Part shown: piece after piece, positions 63,574-64,000 of the stretch
How the letters are laid out: each line of letters starts with the position of its first letter
Position numbering within the stretch: the first letter of the stretch is position 1
NCBI RefSeq assembly: GCF_030161115.1
Contig: NZ_BSPQ01000010.1
Span: 62,001-126,000 of the forward strand
Reading direction: 5' to 3'
Length of the DNA stretch: 64,000 nucleotides
From: Psychromonas marina
Lineage (GTDB): Bacteria; Pseudomonadota; Gammaproteobacteria; Enterobacterales; Psychromonadaceae
Made by a program: the position numbers and the translations under genes
The notes under the pieces: model-generated
The model's database searches: none
What the model was told of the DNA's origin: nothing
What the model saw: the letters and a program-made list of their open reading frames with translations, nothing else

Positions 63574-63600
63574 GCACCCTAAGCTGTTAAATAAAAGTAA

Positions 63601-64000
63601 TTAAAGTGACCACTCACCTTTTCCAAAACGGTAGATAATTGAACTCGCTAAATGGTTTTCATTGGTTTTTGTGCGAGTACTATAAAAACTACGCCAATCT
63701 CCCTGAATCGCCCAGTTATTATTAATTTTATAATGCAAACCGAGTCCTGCATTAACAACAAAGCGTGTTTGATCATTATCTTCATCACGGATCATCTCAC
63801 CTAAACCCGCGGTAATAAAAGGGCGTAAGTCTTTGCTACTGTTGAAATAATATTGACCATCAACACCATAATTTTCATAAACAATATTATCACCGACACC
63901 ATCGCTATGTGCGATCGCACGTGTGTAGCTGAGACGGGTAGAAAATTGAGGTGTAAAATAGAGACCTAAAGTCCACTGAGATCCCAAGGCACTTTTTTTA
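63601..64000 (-). CDS. Outer-membrane beta-barrel protein, 5' partial
   Basis: The frame stays open to the window edge (Lys-Lys-Ser-Ala precede the TTG at 63987), so the true start lies beyond 64000. The visible ~132 residues alternate polar and hydrophobic residues in strands (FSTRLSYTRAIAHSDG, YGVDGQYYFNSSKDLRPFIT, FVVNAGLGLHYKINNNWAIQ). This pattern is that of the last strands of an OmpA-type or porin-like eight-stranded barrel. A separate peptidoglycan-binding domain is not seen after the barrel. The function is unknown. Confidence 0.75.
   Translation of the reverse strand, partial: KKSALGSQWTLGLYFTPQFSTRLSYTRAIAHSDGVGDNIVYENYGVDGQYYFNSSKDLRPFITAGLGEMIRDEDNDQTRFVVNAGLGLHYKINNNWAIQGDWRSFYSTRTKTNENHLASSIIYRFGKGEWSL

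Noticed and set aside
1-64000. CRISPR arrays, tRNA or rRNA genes, complete insertion sequences
   Set aside because: None recognised on reading both strands; the regular repeats found are coding repeats in the giant gene. Short RNA genes could be missed without a covariance search.

Overview
The window looks like part of the chromosome of a marine, cold-water gammaproteobacterium, most likely Psychromonas or a close relative (Alteromonadales/Vibrionales side). Reasons: the DNA is AT-leaning; the core genes (prs-rplY-pth-ychF, lolB-ispE, recN, tyrS, folE2, arcB, sppA) are typically gammaproteobacterial; recN carries two textbook CTGT-N8-ACAG LexA boxes; and there are many sensory and c-di-GMP proteins plus an alginate-lyase-like enzyme. 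The genus is an inference from gene content, not a database result. I saw no rRNA, tRNA, CRISPR array or complete insertion sequence.

Layout. (1) 1-22373, plus strand: the 3' 14.6 kb of a giant RTX/beta-roll surface protein (at least 4,871 residues, N-terminus outside the window), a small DUF3467 protein, a terminator, then five closely packed genes: a GAF-domain membrane-fusion protein, a PqqD-M50 metallopeptidase-HlyD fusion, a shortened SecA-like ATPase, a periplasmic HlyD-type adaptor, and a small anchored protein. No ABC transporter or TolC lies here. This is the best candidate in the window for an undescribed system: a dedicated exporter/processing machine for one giant protein, with a SecA paralogue as its motor. 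(2) 22388-26865: a GNAT-PaiB fusion gene divergent from a MocR regulator, then a membrane-anchored glutamate-synthase-like flavoprotein. (3) 26934-35258: a Tat-exported PhoX phosphatase with a Pho box, a heparinase II/III-type polysaccharide lyase, an unknown lipoprotein and a chemoreceptor. (4) 35259-43977: a repeat element, an OmpR-type two-component pair (the kinase contains a C9 tract), a gene-poor stretch with possible gene remnants, then a BarA-like hybrid kinase coupled to a response-regulator diguanylate cyclase.

(5) 44033-54467: core genes. On the minus strand are ychF, pth, rplY, prs, ispE, lolB, recN under double LexA boxes, a CobD/CbiB-like membrane protein and mtnN. Divergent from mtnN is tyrS on the plus strand. 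(6) 54476-64000: a small beta-rich exported protein, a periplasmic-sensor PAS-GGDEF protein, folE2, arcB (lacking one of the two redox cysteines known in E. coli), a TPR membrane protein, sppA, and the 3' end of an outer-membrane barrel gene.

Working together: region 1 would make, move and perhaps cleave a giant surface protein. Several other modules (PhoX, ArcB, the chemoreceptor, two GGDEF proteins and two other kinases) sense the surroundings and could link phosphate, redox state and surface life. These links are inference. Several translation starts were changed from the longest open frame where ribosome-binding sites or known homologue lengths favoured another codon; each case is noted.
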